From RUG14223 sp051881075 (GTDB lineage: Bacteria; Bacillota; Clostridia; Oscillospirales; Acutalibacteraceae), in NCBI GenBank assembly GCA_051881075.1, contig JBJEPE010000028.1, positions 4,990 through 68,989 of the forward strand: a stretch of 64,000 nucleotides of DNA, in the 5' to 3' direction. The position numbers and the translations under genes were made by a program. The notes under the pieces were generated by a model. It worked only from the letters and a program-made list of their open reading frames with translations. It was not told the DNA's origin and did no database searches. This document shows, one piece after another, positions 8,752 through 17,583 of the stretch; the stretch's first letter is position 1; each line of letters starts with the position of its first letter.

Positions 8752-9987
8752 ATGATAGAACAAACACATAAATTTGAATTGCTTTCGCCGGCAGGCGATC
8801 CCGAATCATTGCAGGCTGCACTGAATTTTGGTGCAGACGCAGTGTATTTGGCCGGTAAAAAGTTCGGTATGAGAACATCAAGTGCAAATTTTGATATGGA
8901 AACGCTTGCCGAGTCTGTCAGGAAGGCACACGATAAGGGAGTAAAGGTCTATCTAACCTGTAACACTATTCCACGCAATAACGAGGTTGATACATTACCC
9001 GACTTTCTTGCAGAGGCGGAAGAATGCGGTGTAGATGCCTTTATTATTGCGGATATCGGCGTTATGGAGCTTGCCAAGCGTTATGCTCCAAATACCGATA
9101 TACATATTTCAACTCAGGCCGGTATTGCTAACTACGCTACCGCTAACGCATTCTATCAAATGGGTGCAAAGCGAGTAGTGCTTGCCAGAGAGCTATCGCT
9201 TGAAGAGATAAGCGAGCTACATTCACGTATTCCTAAGGACTTAGAGATAGAGGCGTTTGTACACGGCTCTATGTGCGTTTCTTTCTCCGGCAGATGCCTG
9301 ATGTCAAGCTATCTGACATCACGTGATGCTAACAGGGGCGACTGCGCTCAACCGTGCAGATGGAAATATCATATTTACGAAGAGAACAGGGAGGGGCAGT
9401 TCTTCCCGATAGTAACTGAAGAAAACGGAACTTATCTGTTTAATTCACGTGATTTGCGCATGATAGAGCATATCCCGGAGCTTGCAAAGGCAGGTATTAC
9501 AAGCCTTAAAATAGAGGGTAGAGCCAAGTCGGCATACTATGCGGCAGTTACTACCAACGCATACCGTCATGCCATTGATGACTACTACGAGCAGGGCGAT
9601 AATTGGCGTTTGCAGGAATGGATAGCCGAAGAGCTTGAAAAGATAAGCCACAGAGAGTATAATACGGGATTTTTCTTTGGCAAAGAGCCGGGGCAGATAC
9701 ATTCAAACGGAGGTTATATCCGCAAGTATGAGGTCGTTGCCGTGTGTGACGATTACTCCGACGGTAAAGCCTTTATTAGTCAAAGAAACAGGTTCTTTAA
9801 GGGCGATACTTTGGACGTATTACCACCATCGGGCGTGCCTTTCTACATTACCGTAGATGAGCTTGACAATGAATACGGACAGGCTGTTGACGTTGCACCT
9901 CACGCTATGCAGAAGCTTGTGTTGCCGTCTGATCTGGTTATTCCTAAGGGCTCTTTATTCAGAAAGAAATTAAACAGCGATAAATAA
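8752..9987 (+). CDS. U32 family peptidase-like protein (tRNA hydroxylation TrhP type)
   Basis: 411 residues. The N-terminal TIM-barrel-like part begins with ELLSPAGDPESLQAAL. The U32 signature lies around residues 165-205: EAFVHGSMCVSFSGRCLMS, then the Cys-containing RGDCAQPCRW, which with nearby Cys may hold an Fe-S cluster. YegQ (TrhP) and YrrN/YrrO relatives act in prephenate-dependent 5-hydroxyuridine formation in tRNA wobble positions, so a tRNA role is likelier than proteolysis. This assignment rests on the family and on its place between mltG and alaS. Confidence 0.85.
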   Translation: MIEQTHKFELLSPAGDPESLQAALNFGADAVYLAGKKFGMRTSSANFDMETLAESVRKAHDKGVKVYLTCNTIPRNNEVDTLPDFLAEAEECGVDAFIIADIGVMELAKRYAPNTDIHISTQAGIANYATANAFYQMGAKRVVLARELSLEEISELHSRIPKDLEIEAFVHGSMCVSFSGRCLMSSYLTSRDANRGDCAQPCRWKYHIYEENREGQFFPIVTEENGTYLFNSRDLRMIEHIPELAKAGITSLKIEGRAKSAYYAAVTTNAYRHAIDDYYEQGDNWRLQEWIAEELEKISHREYNTGFFFGKEPGQIHSNGGYIRKYEVVAVCDDYSDGKAFISQRNRFFKGDTLDVLPPSGVPFYITVDELDNEYGQAVDVAPHAMQKLVLPSDLVIPKGSLFRKKLNSDK

Positions 9988-10040
9988 AAATTTATATATA
10001 TTAAATAATCATTTTCTAATTTTACAAGGAGAGATATAAA

Positions 10041-12671
10041 ATGCAGTGGACAGGACTTAACGAGCTTAGAGAGAAATTTCTCTCATTTTATGAGAGTAAG
10101 GGCCATTTAAGGCTCAAAAGCTTCCCTCTTATACCAAAAGATGATAATAGCTTATTGCTTATAAACTCAGGTATGGCTCCTATGAAAAAATACTTTACAG
10201 GTGAGGTAACTCCGCCGAGAAAGCGTGTTACAACCTGTCAAAAATGTATCAGAACACCGGATATTGAGCGTGTAGGCATCACAGCCAGACACGGCACTTA
10301 TTTTGAGATGCTCGGTAACTTCTCATTCGGTGATTACTTTAAGCACGAGGCAACGGCATGGGCTTGGGAATTTTGTACTAAAATCCTTGAATTGCCTATC
10401 GACAGACTTTGGGTTTCGATATATGAAAACGATGATGAAGCCTTTGATATCTGGACTAAAGAGGTAGGCGTATCTGCCTCCCGTATTGTAAGGCTCGGTA
10501 AAGAGGATAACTTCTGGGAGCATGGCACAGGTCCCTGCGGCCCTTGCTCAGAGATATACTTTGACAGAGGTGAGCAGTACGGTTGCGGCTCACCTACTTG
10601 CGGTGTGGGCTGTGACTGTGACAGATATGTAGAGTTCTGGAACCTGGTATTTACTCAGTTTGACAGTGACGGTAATGATAATTATGCGCCGCTTGATCAT
10701 CCTAACATAGATACAGGTATGGGACTTGAACGTCTTGCTTGCATTATGCAGGGTGTAGATAATCTTTTCTTAGTTGATACCGTTCAGAACATAATGAAGA
10801 AAATTTCAGAGATATCCGGCGTAAGCTACGGCGATAACGATAAGACAGATGTTTCTTTAAGAGTTATAACAGACCATATAAGAAGTACTACATTTATGAT
10901 AGGCGACGGCGTTATGCCTTCTAACGAGGGTAGAGGATACGTTCTGCGCAGACTTTTAAGACGTGCCGCACGTCACGGCAGACTGTTAGGCATTACAGAG
11001 CCGTTCCTCTACAAGGTATGTGATACCGTTATTCACGAAAACCTCAGTGCATATCCTGAGCTTAGCGAAAAGAGCGAATTTATAAAGAAGCTTATTAAAG
11101 TTGAAGAAGAAAACTTTAACAGAACGATTGAACAGGGACTTGGACTGTTAAATGCAATAATAGAAAAGACTGACGTCAATGTTCTATCGGGTGAAGATGC
11201 CTTCAGACTTAACGATACCTTCGGTTTCCCTCTTGACTTAACCAAAGAGATAATAGCCGAAAAGGGCATGACAGTAGACGGAAAAAGATTCGCAGAGCTT
11301 CTGGCAGAGCAAAAGAAGCGTGCAAGAGCCGCACGTAAGAATGCCGGCGCAGAGGCTTGGCTCAGCGACAGCATTGATATGTCCGGAATAAGAGCAACCG
11401 ACTTTAAGGGTTACAGTGCATTTGACTGCGCAGGTAAGGTGCTTGCGATAATCAAAAACGGTGAAAAAACAAACGTTGCATATGAGGGCGAAGAGGTCGT
11501 AATCATTCTTGACAGAACTACTTTCTATGCGGAGAGCGGCGGACAGGTAGGCGATACAGGCATTATATCCGGCGAGAACTTTACAGCAGAAGTTACAGAT
11601 ACCGTTAAAAATCCATCGGCAATATTTTTGCATAAGGCAGTTATCAAGTCAGGTATGATATCTGTAGACGATGAGATAAACTGTAATGTTGATGCTGAAA
11701 GACGTTTAAGAATTATGAGAAATCATACTGCGGCTCACCTTTTGCAGGCGGCGCTCAGACAAGTACTCGGCAATCACGTAGAGCAGGCCGGTCAGCTTGT
11801 AAACGACGAGCACGTACGTTTTGACTTTACACATTTTTCTGCCCTTACTCCGGAGGAGCTTGAACGAGTAGAAAACCTTGTTAATAAAGAGATACTCTCC
11901 GCTGTTGCTGTAGAAAGCCGAGAAATGCCTATTGAAGAGGCTAAAAAGCTTGGTGCAATGGCATTGTTCGGAGAAAAATACGGTGATATTGTCCGTGTAG
12001 TAAGTGTTGACGACTTCTCAAGAGAATTTTGCGGCGGTACACATATTGACAATACATCAAAGATAGGTTTGTTTAAGATAGTATCTGAGGGCAGCGTTGC
12101 CGCAGGTGTAAGACGTATAGAGGGCGTTACGGCATACGGTGTGCTTGATAAACTTAACGGTGTGCTGGGCATGGTTGCAAAGGCCGCAGGTGCTATTAAG
12201 CTTAATAATACGGCCGACCTTGTAAGAGCCTGTGTACAGCTTATGTCTGATTTAAAGGAAAAAGAGAAGACCATTGAGAAGCTTCAGGCTAGGCTTGCAT
12301 CACAGAAGATAGACGAGATTTATAAAAACGCAAAGGACATAAACGGAGTTAAGGTTATTGCCGCAAAGCTTGACGGAATAAGCTCCGATATGCTGCGCAC
12401 GATGAATGACGGTATATTAAGCTTATCGTCAGACTGCGTCGCAGTACTTGCAAGCGTAGTAGACGGCAAAGCCTTAATATCTGCAGTATGCGGCAAAAAT
12501 GCACGTGATAAGGGTGCAAATGCAGGCAAAATAGTTAAGGCTGTTGCCACATTGGCAGGAGGTAACGGCGGCGGTAAGCCTGAGATGGCTATGGCAGGTG
12601 CTAAGGATATATCTAAGCTTGACTATGCAATATTACAGGCCGAAGGCATAGTTGCCGAAATGCTTAAATAA
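10041..12671 (+). CDS. alaS: Alanyl-tRNA synthetase
   Basis: 876 residues, full length. The class II catalytic core is at the N-terminus (FPLIPKDDNSLLLINSGMAPM; GNFSFGDYFK; the Cys-rich zinc insertion CGSPTCGVGCDCD). Editing domain motifs are HTAAHLLQAAL (near residue 560) and CGGTH (near 663). A DHHA1 C-domain ends with GGNGGGKPEMAMAGA. It charges tRNA-Ala and clears Ser/Gly mischarges. The ribosome site AAGGAGAG precedes the ATG. No T-box leader is visible in the 53 nt upstream, so it is probably read through from mltG or the U32 gene. Confidence 0.97.
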   Translation: MQWTGLNELREKFLSFYESKGHLRLKSFPLIPKDDNSLLLINSGMAPMKKYFTGEVTPPRKRVTTCQKCIRTPDIERVGITARHGTYFEMLGNFSFGDYFKHEATAWAWEFCTKILELPIDRLWVSIYENDDEAFDIWTKEVGVSASRIVRLGKEDNFWEHGTGPCGPCSEIYFDRGEQYGCGSPTCGVGCDCDRYVEFWNLVFTQFDSDGNDNYAPLDHPNIDTGMGLERLACIMQGVDNLFLVDTVQNIMKKISEISGVSYGDNDKTDVSLRVITDHIRSTTFMIGDGVMPSNEGRGYVLRRLLRRAARHGRLLGITEPFLYKVCDTVIHENLSAYPELSEKSEFIKKLIKVEEENFNRTIEQGLGLLNAIIEKTDVNVLSGEDAFRLNDTFGFPLDLTKEIIAEKGMTVDGKRFAELLAEQKKRARAARKNAGAEAWLSDSIDMSGIRATDFKGYSAFDCAGKVLAIIKNGEKTNVAYEGEEVVIILDRTTFYAESGGQVGDTGIISGENFTAEVTDTVKNPSAIFLHKAVIKSGMISVDDEINCNVDAERRLRIMRNHTAAHLLQAALRQVLGNHVEQAGQLVNDEHVRFDFTHFSALTPEELERVENLVNKEILSAVAVESREMPIEEAKKLGAMALFGEKYGDIVRVVSVDDFSREFCGGTHIDNTSKIGLFKIVSEGSVAAGVRRIEGVTAYGVLDKLNGVLGMVAKAAGAIKLNNTADLVRACVQLMSDLKEKEKTIEKLQARLASQKIDEIYKNAKDINGVKVIAAKLDGISSDMLRTMNDGILSLSSDCVAVLASVVDGKALISAVCGKNARDKGANAGKIVKAVATLAGGNGGGKPEMAMAGAKDISKLDYAILQAEGIVAEMLK

Positions 12672-12693
12672 TTAAAAATATGAGGTGAGCTAT

Positions 12694-13650
12694 TTGAATA
12701 CGTTATGGCTAGTAATACCGTGTTATAATGAAAAAGAGGTTTTACCTGAAACCTCACAACGTCTTAAAGTATTGATAGAGGATTTAATAAAAAGAGGAAA
12801 AATCTCTGAAAACAGTAAAATTGCCTTTGTTAATGACGGCTCAAAGGATAACACATGGCAGATAATCAGCGACCTTCACAAAAGCTCACCTCTTTTTACA
12901 GGTATTTGCTTATCACGTAACAGAGGACATCAGAATGCGCTTTTGGCAGGATTATCTGTTGCAGTTAAGTATGCCGATGCGGTAGTTTCTCTGGACGCAG
13001 ACCTTCAGGACGATATCAATGTTATAGAAAAATTCGTTGATGAATGGCACGCAGGTAACGATGTTGTCTACGGTGTGCGCTCTGCAAGAGATACCGATAC
13101 TTTCTTTAAAAGATTTACCGCCGAGGGCTTCTATAAAATTATGAAAAAAATGGGCGTAGAAATAGTATTTAACCATGCTGACTACCGACTTATGTCTAAG
13201 CGTGCGCTTGAGGGATTACTCAAGTTTGATGAGGTCAACCTGTTTTTAAGGGGTATAGTCCCACAGGTAGGTTATCCGTCAACTATAGTTACATATGAGA
13301 GAAACGAACGTTTTGCCGGCGAGTCAAAATACAATCTTCGCAAGATGCTGTCACTTGCATTTAACGGTATTACATCTTTTTCGTTTCAGCCGTTAAGACT
13401 TGCTGTAGTGTTAAGCACATTATCGTTTATTGTAAGTGTTTTTATGGCGGTGTGGTGCATAGTTGATGCCTGTAAGGGCGTGGCTGTGCCTATATGGGCA
13501 AGCGTAGGTATTTCTATCTGGCTTGTAAGCTCAATGATACTGCTTGTCCTTGGTATTATAGGTGAATATATAGGTAATATATACATGGAAACCAAGCACA
13601 GACCAAGATTTATAATCGAGTCCGTCTTACTTGACGATAATGAGAAATAA
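12694..13650 (+). CDS. GT2 glycosyltransferase, polyprenyl-phosphate type
   Basis: Family 2 transferase of the DPM1/GtrB group. It has an N-terminal LVIPCYNEKEVLP, FVNDGSKDNT, the DxD-like SLDADLQDD motif near residue 100, and two C-terminal membrane helices (about 230-300). It should place a sugar on undecaprenyl phosphate at the inner membrane face. I chose TTG at 12694, since GAGGTG lies 6 nt before it; a GTG at 12685 would add three residues but sits inside that ribosome site. The next gene, GtrA, is its usual partner. Confidence 0.88.
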   Translation: MNTLWLVIPCYNEKEVLPETSQRLKVLIEDLIKRGKISENSKIAFVNDGSKDNTWQIISDLHKSSPLFTGICLSRNRGHQNALLAGLSVAVKYADAVVSLDADLQDDINVIEKFVDEWHAGNDVVYGVRSARDTDTFFKRFTAEGFYKIMKKMGVEIVFNHADYRLMSKRALEGLLKFDEVNLFLRGIVPQVGYPSTIVTYERNERFAGESKYNLRKMLSLAFNGITSFSFQPLRLAVVLSTLSFIVSVFMAVWCIVDACKGVAVPIWASVGISIWLVSSMILLVLGIIGEYIGNIYMETKHRPRFIIESVLLDDNEK

Positions 13651-13675
13651 TAAGCTTATCTGTGGCGGTGATTGA

Positions 13676-14110
13676 ATGATAAACAAACTAAAGTCAATAA
13701 TTGACGTAAAGCTTTTAAAGTTTCTGTTAGTCGGTGTATTTAATACAATAGTGGGCGCAGGCATAATGTTCCTGCTATATAACCTTGCGGGATGTTCCTA
13801 CTGGGTATCGTCTGCCTCAAACTATGTGGTAGGTAGTATATTAAGTTATTTTTTAAATAAATACATCACCTTTCAGAATAAAGACAACAGCTTTAGGCAA
13901 ATAATAAAATTTGTTATTAACATTTTGGTCTGCTACGGCGTAGCCTATGGCATAGCTAAGCCACTTGTGAAGATGGTATTATCAACTCAAAGCGAAAGCC
14001 TAAGGGATAATGTTGCCATGCTGGTGGGTATGTGCCTGTTTACCGGGCTTAACTATTTCGGCCAAAGATTTTTCGCCTTTGCGGATGATAAAAAGAAAAC
14101 GGAGAAATAA
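13676..14110 (+). CDS. GtrA family membrane protein
   Basis: 144 residues with four predicted membrane helices. The GtrA pattern is KFLLVGVFNTIVGAG at the start and SYFLNKYITFQ after helix 2. GtrA proteins are thought to flip polyprenyl-linked sugars or help their transfer. It follows the matching GT2 enzyme by 25 nt, so the two probably decorate a cell-wall polymer or glycolipid. Confidence 0.88.
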   Translation: MINKLKSIIDVKLLKFLLVGVFNTIVGAGIMFLLYNLAGCSYWVSSASNYVVGSILSYFLNKYITFQNKDNSFRQIIKFVINILVCYGVAYGIAKPLVKMVLSTQSESLRDNVAMLVGMCLFTGLNYFGQRFFAFADDKKKTEK

Positions 14111-14113
14111 ACC

Positions 14114-14668
14114 ATGAAAGCATTTTTCGGGCATCTTCATACTGTCAATAAGCATCGTTTTAAGGTATTGATAAACTGCACACGTGCGGGGATTTTTAGT
14201 CAGGGTCTGCGACATGATCTATCAAAATATTCTCCTACGGAATTTATTGCCGGGGTCAAGTACTATCAAAACGGCAAGCGCAGTCCAAACGAGTGTGAAC
14301 GCGAAATATACGGATATTCAAAGGCGTGGATGCACCATAAAGGAAGAAATAAACATCATTTTGAATATTGGACAGATTATGACCCTGTAACTAAACATAT
14401 AATTCCTGTAAAAATGCCGACAAAATACGTTATAGAAATGTTTTGCGATAGAATAGCCGCCAGCAAGGTGTACCTTAAGGATAAATACACCGACCGTAGC
14501 GCACTTGATTACTTTTTGAACAGTAAGCATAGGCGCAGTATTCATCCGGAAACATCCGATCTACTTGAAAGTCTTCTGACTATGCTCAGCGAAAAGGGGG
14601 AGAAAGAAACGTTCAAGTATATACGAAGCATAAGAAAGGATGAGAAAAGTGAAAAGAAAGTACATTAA
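14114..14668 (+). CDS. DUF5662 family protein
   Basis: 184 residues. It has many conserved His/Asp residues: HLHTVNKHRF, LRHDLSKYSPTEF, MHHKGRNKHHFEYWTD and CDRIAAS. This fits DUF5662, a catalytically undefined family that looks metal binding through HD-like motifs. The gene is 3 nt after gtrA, and its 3' end overlaps the next reading frame by 20 nt, so it is cotranscribed. Function unknown. Confidence 0.75.
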   Translation: MKAFFGHLHTVNKHRFKVLINCTRAGIFSQGLRHDLSKYSPTEFIAGVKYYQNGKRSPNECEREIYGYSKAWMHHKGRNKHHFEYWTDYDPVTKHIIPVKMPTKYVIEMFCDRIAASKVYLKDKYTDRSALDYFLNSKHRRSIHPETSDLLESLLTMLSEKGEKETFKYIRSIRKDEKSEKKVH

Positions 14669-15098
14669 TTATGTGGCAATAATGGTTACGTTTATTCTTG
14701 CTTGGTCTTTTTTTACGTTTACTGATTATTGTGAAGAAAATCACTTGTTTTATTATGATGCCATGATGATGATAAGTATGCTTGTGATTCCCGTTATTAT
14801 CCCCATACTTTACCTTGTTTTTGAAAAGCATATTAATAGTGTGATAATGTCACGTGCAAAGAACACCTTAGCTATTATGGGTATTTGGTTGGTTATAAAT
14901 GCGGTTATTGGTTTTGCAGTATCCGTCATGATAAACAACAATAAATGGATTGTTAAGCAGGCCACAGGCGGATGGGAGAATTTTCTTAATGGCATAGAAT
15001 ATATGATATTTCCTTTCTTTTTAGGCAGTATTCCGATAATAATTGTAGCGATATGGAGATTAATCAGTTTGATTTATTATAAAGTTAAGAAAGGTTGA
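14649..15098 (+). CDS. Four-helix membrane protein, first of a tandem pair
   Basis: 149 residues from GTG at 14649, which AAAGGA precedes; the protein then starts MKRKYINYVAIMVTF, aligned to its neighbour's start. About four membrane helices with KHINS between helices 2 and 3. No family recognised. The next gene is a clear paralogue (shared ITFILSW-like helix 1, VFEKHINS/VYEKHINS, NGWNNALNGVEYM/GGWENFLNGIEYM), pointing to a local duplication. Confidence 0.72.
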   Translation: MKRKYINYVAIMVTFILAWSFFTFTDYCEENHLFYYDAMMMISMLVIPVIIPILYLVFEKHINSVIMSRAKNTLAIMGIWLVINAVIGFAVSVMINNNKWIVKQATGGWENFLNGIEYMIFPFFLGSIPIIIVAIWRLISLIYYKVKKG

Positions 15099-15103
15099 TA
15101 AAT

Positions 15104-15544
15104 ATGAAAAGAAATCACATTAATTTTTTTGCAATAATTGTTACGTTTATTCTTTCATGGTCGTTAATAACTTTTTTGGATTATTGTCGAGAAAGTCAAT
15201 TGTTACATAGTGATATTACGCTTTTTATAGGAATCCTTTTGATTTCCGTTATTATCCCGGTACTTTACATTGTTTATGAAAAGCATATTAATAGTGCGAA
15301 AATGTCACCAGGAACGAATACTTTGATTATTATGGGTACTTGGATATGCTTAAATGCTATTACAGGCTTTGTAGTATGCAATAAGATATACAATGATGAA
15401 TGGATAATTGCACAGCCCAGAAATGGATGGAATAATGCTCTTAACGGAGTAGAATATATGTTATTTGCTTACGCAATAGTTTTTGTTCCGATAATAATCA
15501 TAGCAATATGGAGATTAATTATCTTTGTTAATAATATAGAATAA
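15104..15544 (+). CDS. Four-helix membrane protein, second of a tandem pair
   Basis: 146 residues, from the ATG at 15104, 9 nt after AAAGG (an upstream in-frame ATG at 15095 lacks such a site). It shares layout and many residues with the preceding gene over its whole length, including IIVTFILSWS and IIAIWRLI. Function unknown. It is probably the last gene of the alaS-GT2-GtrA-DUF5662 run, as a terminator follows. Confidence 0.72.
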   Translation: MKRNHINFFAIIVTFILSWSLITFLDYCRESQLLHSDITLFIGILLISVIIPVLYIVYEKHINSAKMSPGTNTLIIMGTWICLNAITGFVVCNKIYNDEWIIAQPRNGWNNALNGVEYMLFAYAIVFVPIIIIAIWRLIIFVNNIE

Positions 15545-15647
15545 GAAAAGAAGACATTGTTTTTATACTATCTATTTTAATACGATTTTATAAAAGCTTA
15601 TAAAACATTCAAGTTCAAAAGATTTTGTTAATAAGCGGTGAAAATAT

Positions 15648-15679
15648 AAAGAACAAAAAATCTAAAGAACAAAAAATCT
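15648..15679. repeat. Perfect 16-bp tandem duplication
   Basis: AAAGAACAAAAAATCT occurs twice in direct succession in the leader of the lipoprotein gene. Confidence 0.8.
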
Positions 15680-15684
15680 AAACA

Positions 15685-15709
15685 AAGGTTGATAGTCAGC
15701 CTTATTTTT
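15685..15709 (+). terminator. Probable terminator
   Basis: AAGGTTGA/TCAGCCTT stem (one G-U pair), 3-nt loop, then ATTTTT. It would end the upstream operon. Confidence 0.6.
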
Positions 15710-15740
15710 CCTGAATATATTATATAAGAGAGGTATTAAT

Positions 15741-17414
15741 ATGAAAAAAATTGTCTGTTTCCTATTTGCATTACTTATGTTGGGCATGACGGCTTGTGAT
15801 ACTCAGTTTTTGCAGAAGATAGCCGGAAACCAAACGTCCGATGGAAATGATACGTCTAATTCATCATCTATTTCTCTGCCGGAGGCTTGCCAAGAATGGG
15901 CAGATGCGGCGGAAAAATGCGGCGTATATACCATAAAAAATATCACTGCACCAATGTCGGAACGTGCTAAGGATGGTATTATCAGTGAATTTTACGGTGT
16001 AACTATGCCGGACGGTACATATTTGAATCTCGCTTTAAAGCCTTTTGACGAGGGTATATCCATTGAAGATTTTTCAAAGAACGGGGCAAAGAGGGGCACT
16101 TCCGAGATAGTTGTGTGGGACGGAGAAGGTTACTATGCCTTTACTGTTGAAGCCAATAACTGCAATTTACCTAATTTGAGCTCTGTCAGCGGAGGAATAC
16201 TTTTGTTGAAAATATCAGGGGATTGCTACATTGACGGTGGTGGATCAGAAAAAGCCTGTTTTGAAAACTTTGATTCTGTTGTGATAACAGGTGACGGAAC
16301 ATTAACTATTGAGAACACCTCAGGTATTGGAAGCGGCGGTCGGGATTTGCCACTTCCGGCACTTATTGTTACGGATGGTGTAAAGCTGACTTGTAACAGC
16401 ATAGCTACAACTGCCAACAAGGACTATAGTCTGAATGTTGCAATGCTCGGAGGAACACTAATAGCAGAAGACGTATTTTTTAATAACGGTGAGCTTCTTG
16501 TTGCAGGTGGAGAAGTACTCTTGCGTAATTTATTTGATGTTTCAAAACTTACTTTCCGTGACGGAACCTCGTTTATAGACCGCATTAACTGCGAAAATAC
16601 AGTTATAGTGATGAGTGGCGGAAAAGCATATTTTGGCGATGCTTTACCGACTACGGTTACCGTTGAGGGCGGTGCAGGTACGTTATCGGCGTCAGGAATA
16701 CCTGCGGTTACTATAAATGATTACGGCGCAGAGATTTTAGACAGCGAAAAGAACAGCAGCTTATATTATCAAACTATATTCGATAATTCTTGGGGTAAGT
16801 TTGATGGCGCACAATGGAACAGCAAAAGTATTAATAATATTGACGGAAAATATTATTTCGGCGGCGTTATGAAGCTTAAGGAATGTACTGCTTCAAATGT
16901 ACTTCCATGGGGTTCATTGTGGCTTGAGCTTGTAGGAAAGAATACACTTAAAGAGGCTATAGGCGGCGAGAGTATTGTTTTTAGCGGTGAAGGAGAACTC
17001 AATACCCCAAAATTTAATGTTTGGAGTACGGTACACAGCCCGATTGTTGCTGTTCTTGACAGTTGCTCGGTGAACGTTACCGGCGGTGAAGAAGTAGGTA
17101 TAGGCGGCAACAGCAAGGAACAAGGACTTTTCCTTGTTGACGGCGGTAGCTTTACTTGTAACGGTAACTTATGGTTACAAAACTCATCGCTTACTTTGCG
17201 TGGCGGTACACTACACATAAAGGGTGATTGCAATATTGAGTGCGGAAGCATAGATATTAGCGGAGGAACACTTATACTTGATAAAAACTGCTGGATAGGC
17301 AAGGGCAATGTAAATATCTCAGGAGGTACAGTTATTATAAAAGGCGGTGTAGATGCTATATGCGCCGATGACGGACAGATTTCGGTTACCGGCGGTGAAG
17401 TACGTGAGCCATAA
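15741..17414 (+). CDS. Lipoprotein with beta-helix-like repeats
   Basis: 557 residues. A lipoprotein signal peptide ends in the lipobox LGMTAC (Cys about residue 19). After a Ser/Asn linker the protein is rich in short beta repeats of the GG-x-L/V type (for example VTGGEEVGIGG, VDGGSFTCNGN, ISGGTLILDKN, ISGGTVIIKGG). This is like right-handed beta-helix carbohydrate-binding proteins of the Cthe_2159/DUF4353 kind; that assignment is tentative. The frame stays open for another 24 codons past the TAA (IYGDYWQTAAHISEL...), so the stop may be a recent nonsense change. It has its own leader and terminator. Confidence 0.72.
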   Translation: MKKIVCFLFALLMLGMTACDTQFLQKIAGNQTSDGNDTSNSSSISLPEACQEWADAAEKCGVYTIKNITAPMSERAKDGIISEFYGVTMPDGTYLNLALKPFDEGISIEDFSKNGAKRGTSEIVVWDGEGYYAFTVEANNCNLPNLSSVSGGILLLKISGDCYIDGGGSEKACFENFDSVVITGDGTLTIENTSGIGSGGRDLPLPALIVTDGVKLTCNSIATTANKDYSLNVAMLGGTLIAEDVFFNNGELLVAGGEVLLRNLFDVSKLTFRDGTSFIDRINCENTVIVMSGGKAYFGDALPTTVTVEGGAGTLSASGIPAVTINDYGAEILDSEKNSSLYYQTIFDNSWGKFDGAQWNSKSINNIDGKYYFGGVMKLKECTASNVLPWGSLWLELVGKNTLKEAIGGESIVFSGEGELNTPKFNVWSTVHSPIVAVLDSCSVNVTGGEEVGIGGNSKEQGLFLVDGGSFTCNGNLWLQNSSLTLRGGTLHIKGDCNIECGSIDISGGTLILDKNCWIGKGNVNISGGTVIIKGGVDAICADDGQISVTGGEVREP

Positions 17415-17496
17415 ATCTACGGCGATTATTGGCAAACGGCCGCACATATCAGTGAATTAGCAAACAATGTTTATACATTGATTTAACATAATGTAA

Positions 17497-17534
17497 AAGG
17501 ACTTTCAAAGTCGGAAATGACATTGAAAGTCCTT
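17497..17534. terminator. Bidirectional terminator
   Basis: A perfect 12-bp stem (AAGGACTTTCAA / TTGAAAGTCCTT) with a 14-nt loop lies between the convergent lipoprotein and uvrA genes. T-rich sequence on both sides lets it serve both. Confidence 0.8.
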
Positions 17535-17583
17535 ATTTTGTGTCTTTTATCGCAAAAGGTTTTTATATTTTCTTTGATTTATG

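Noticed and set aside
9988..10040. T-box riboswitch ahead of alaS
   Set aside because: Only 53 nt separate the genes, and no AGGGTGGNACCGCG-like antiterminator sequence is present.
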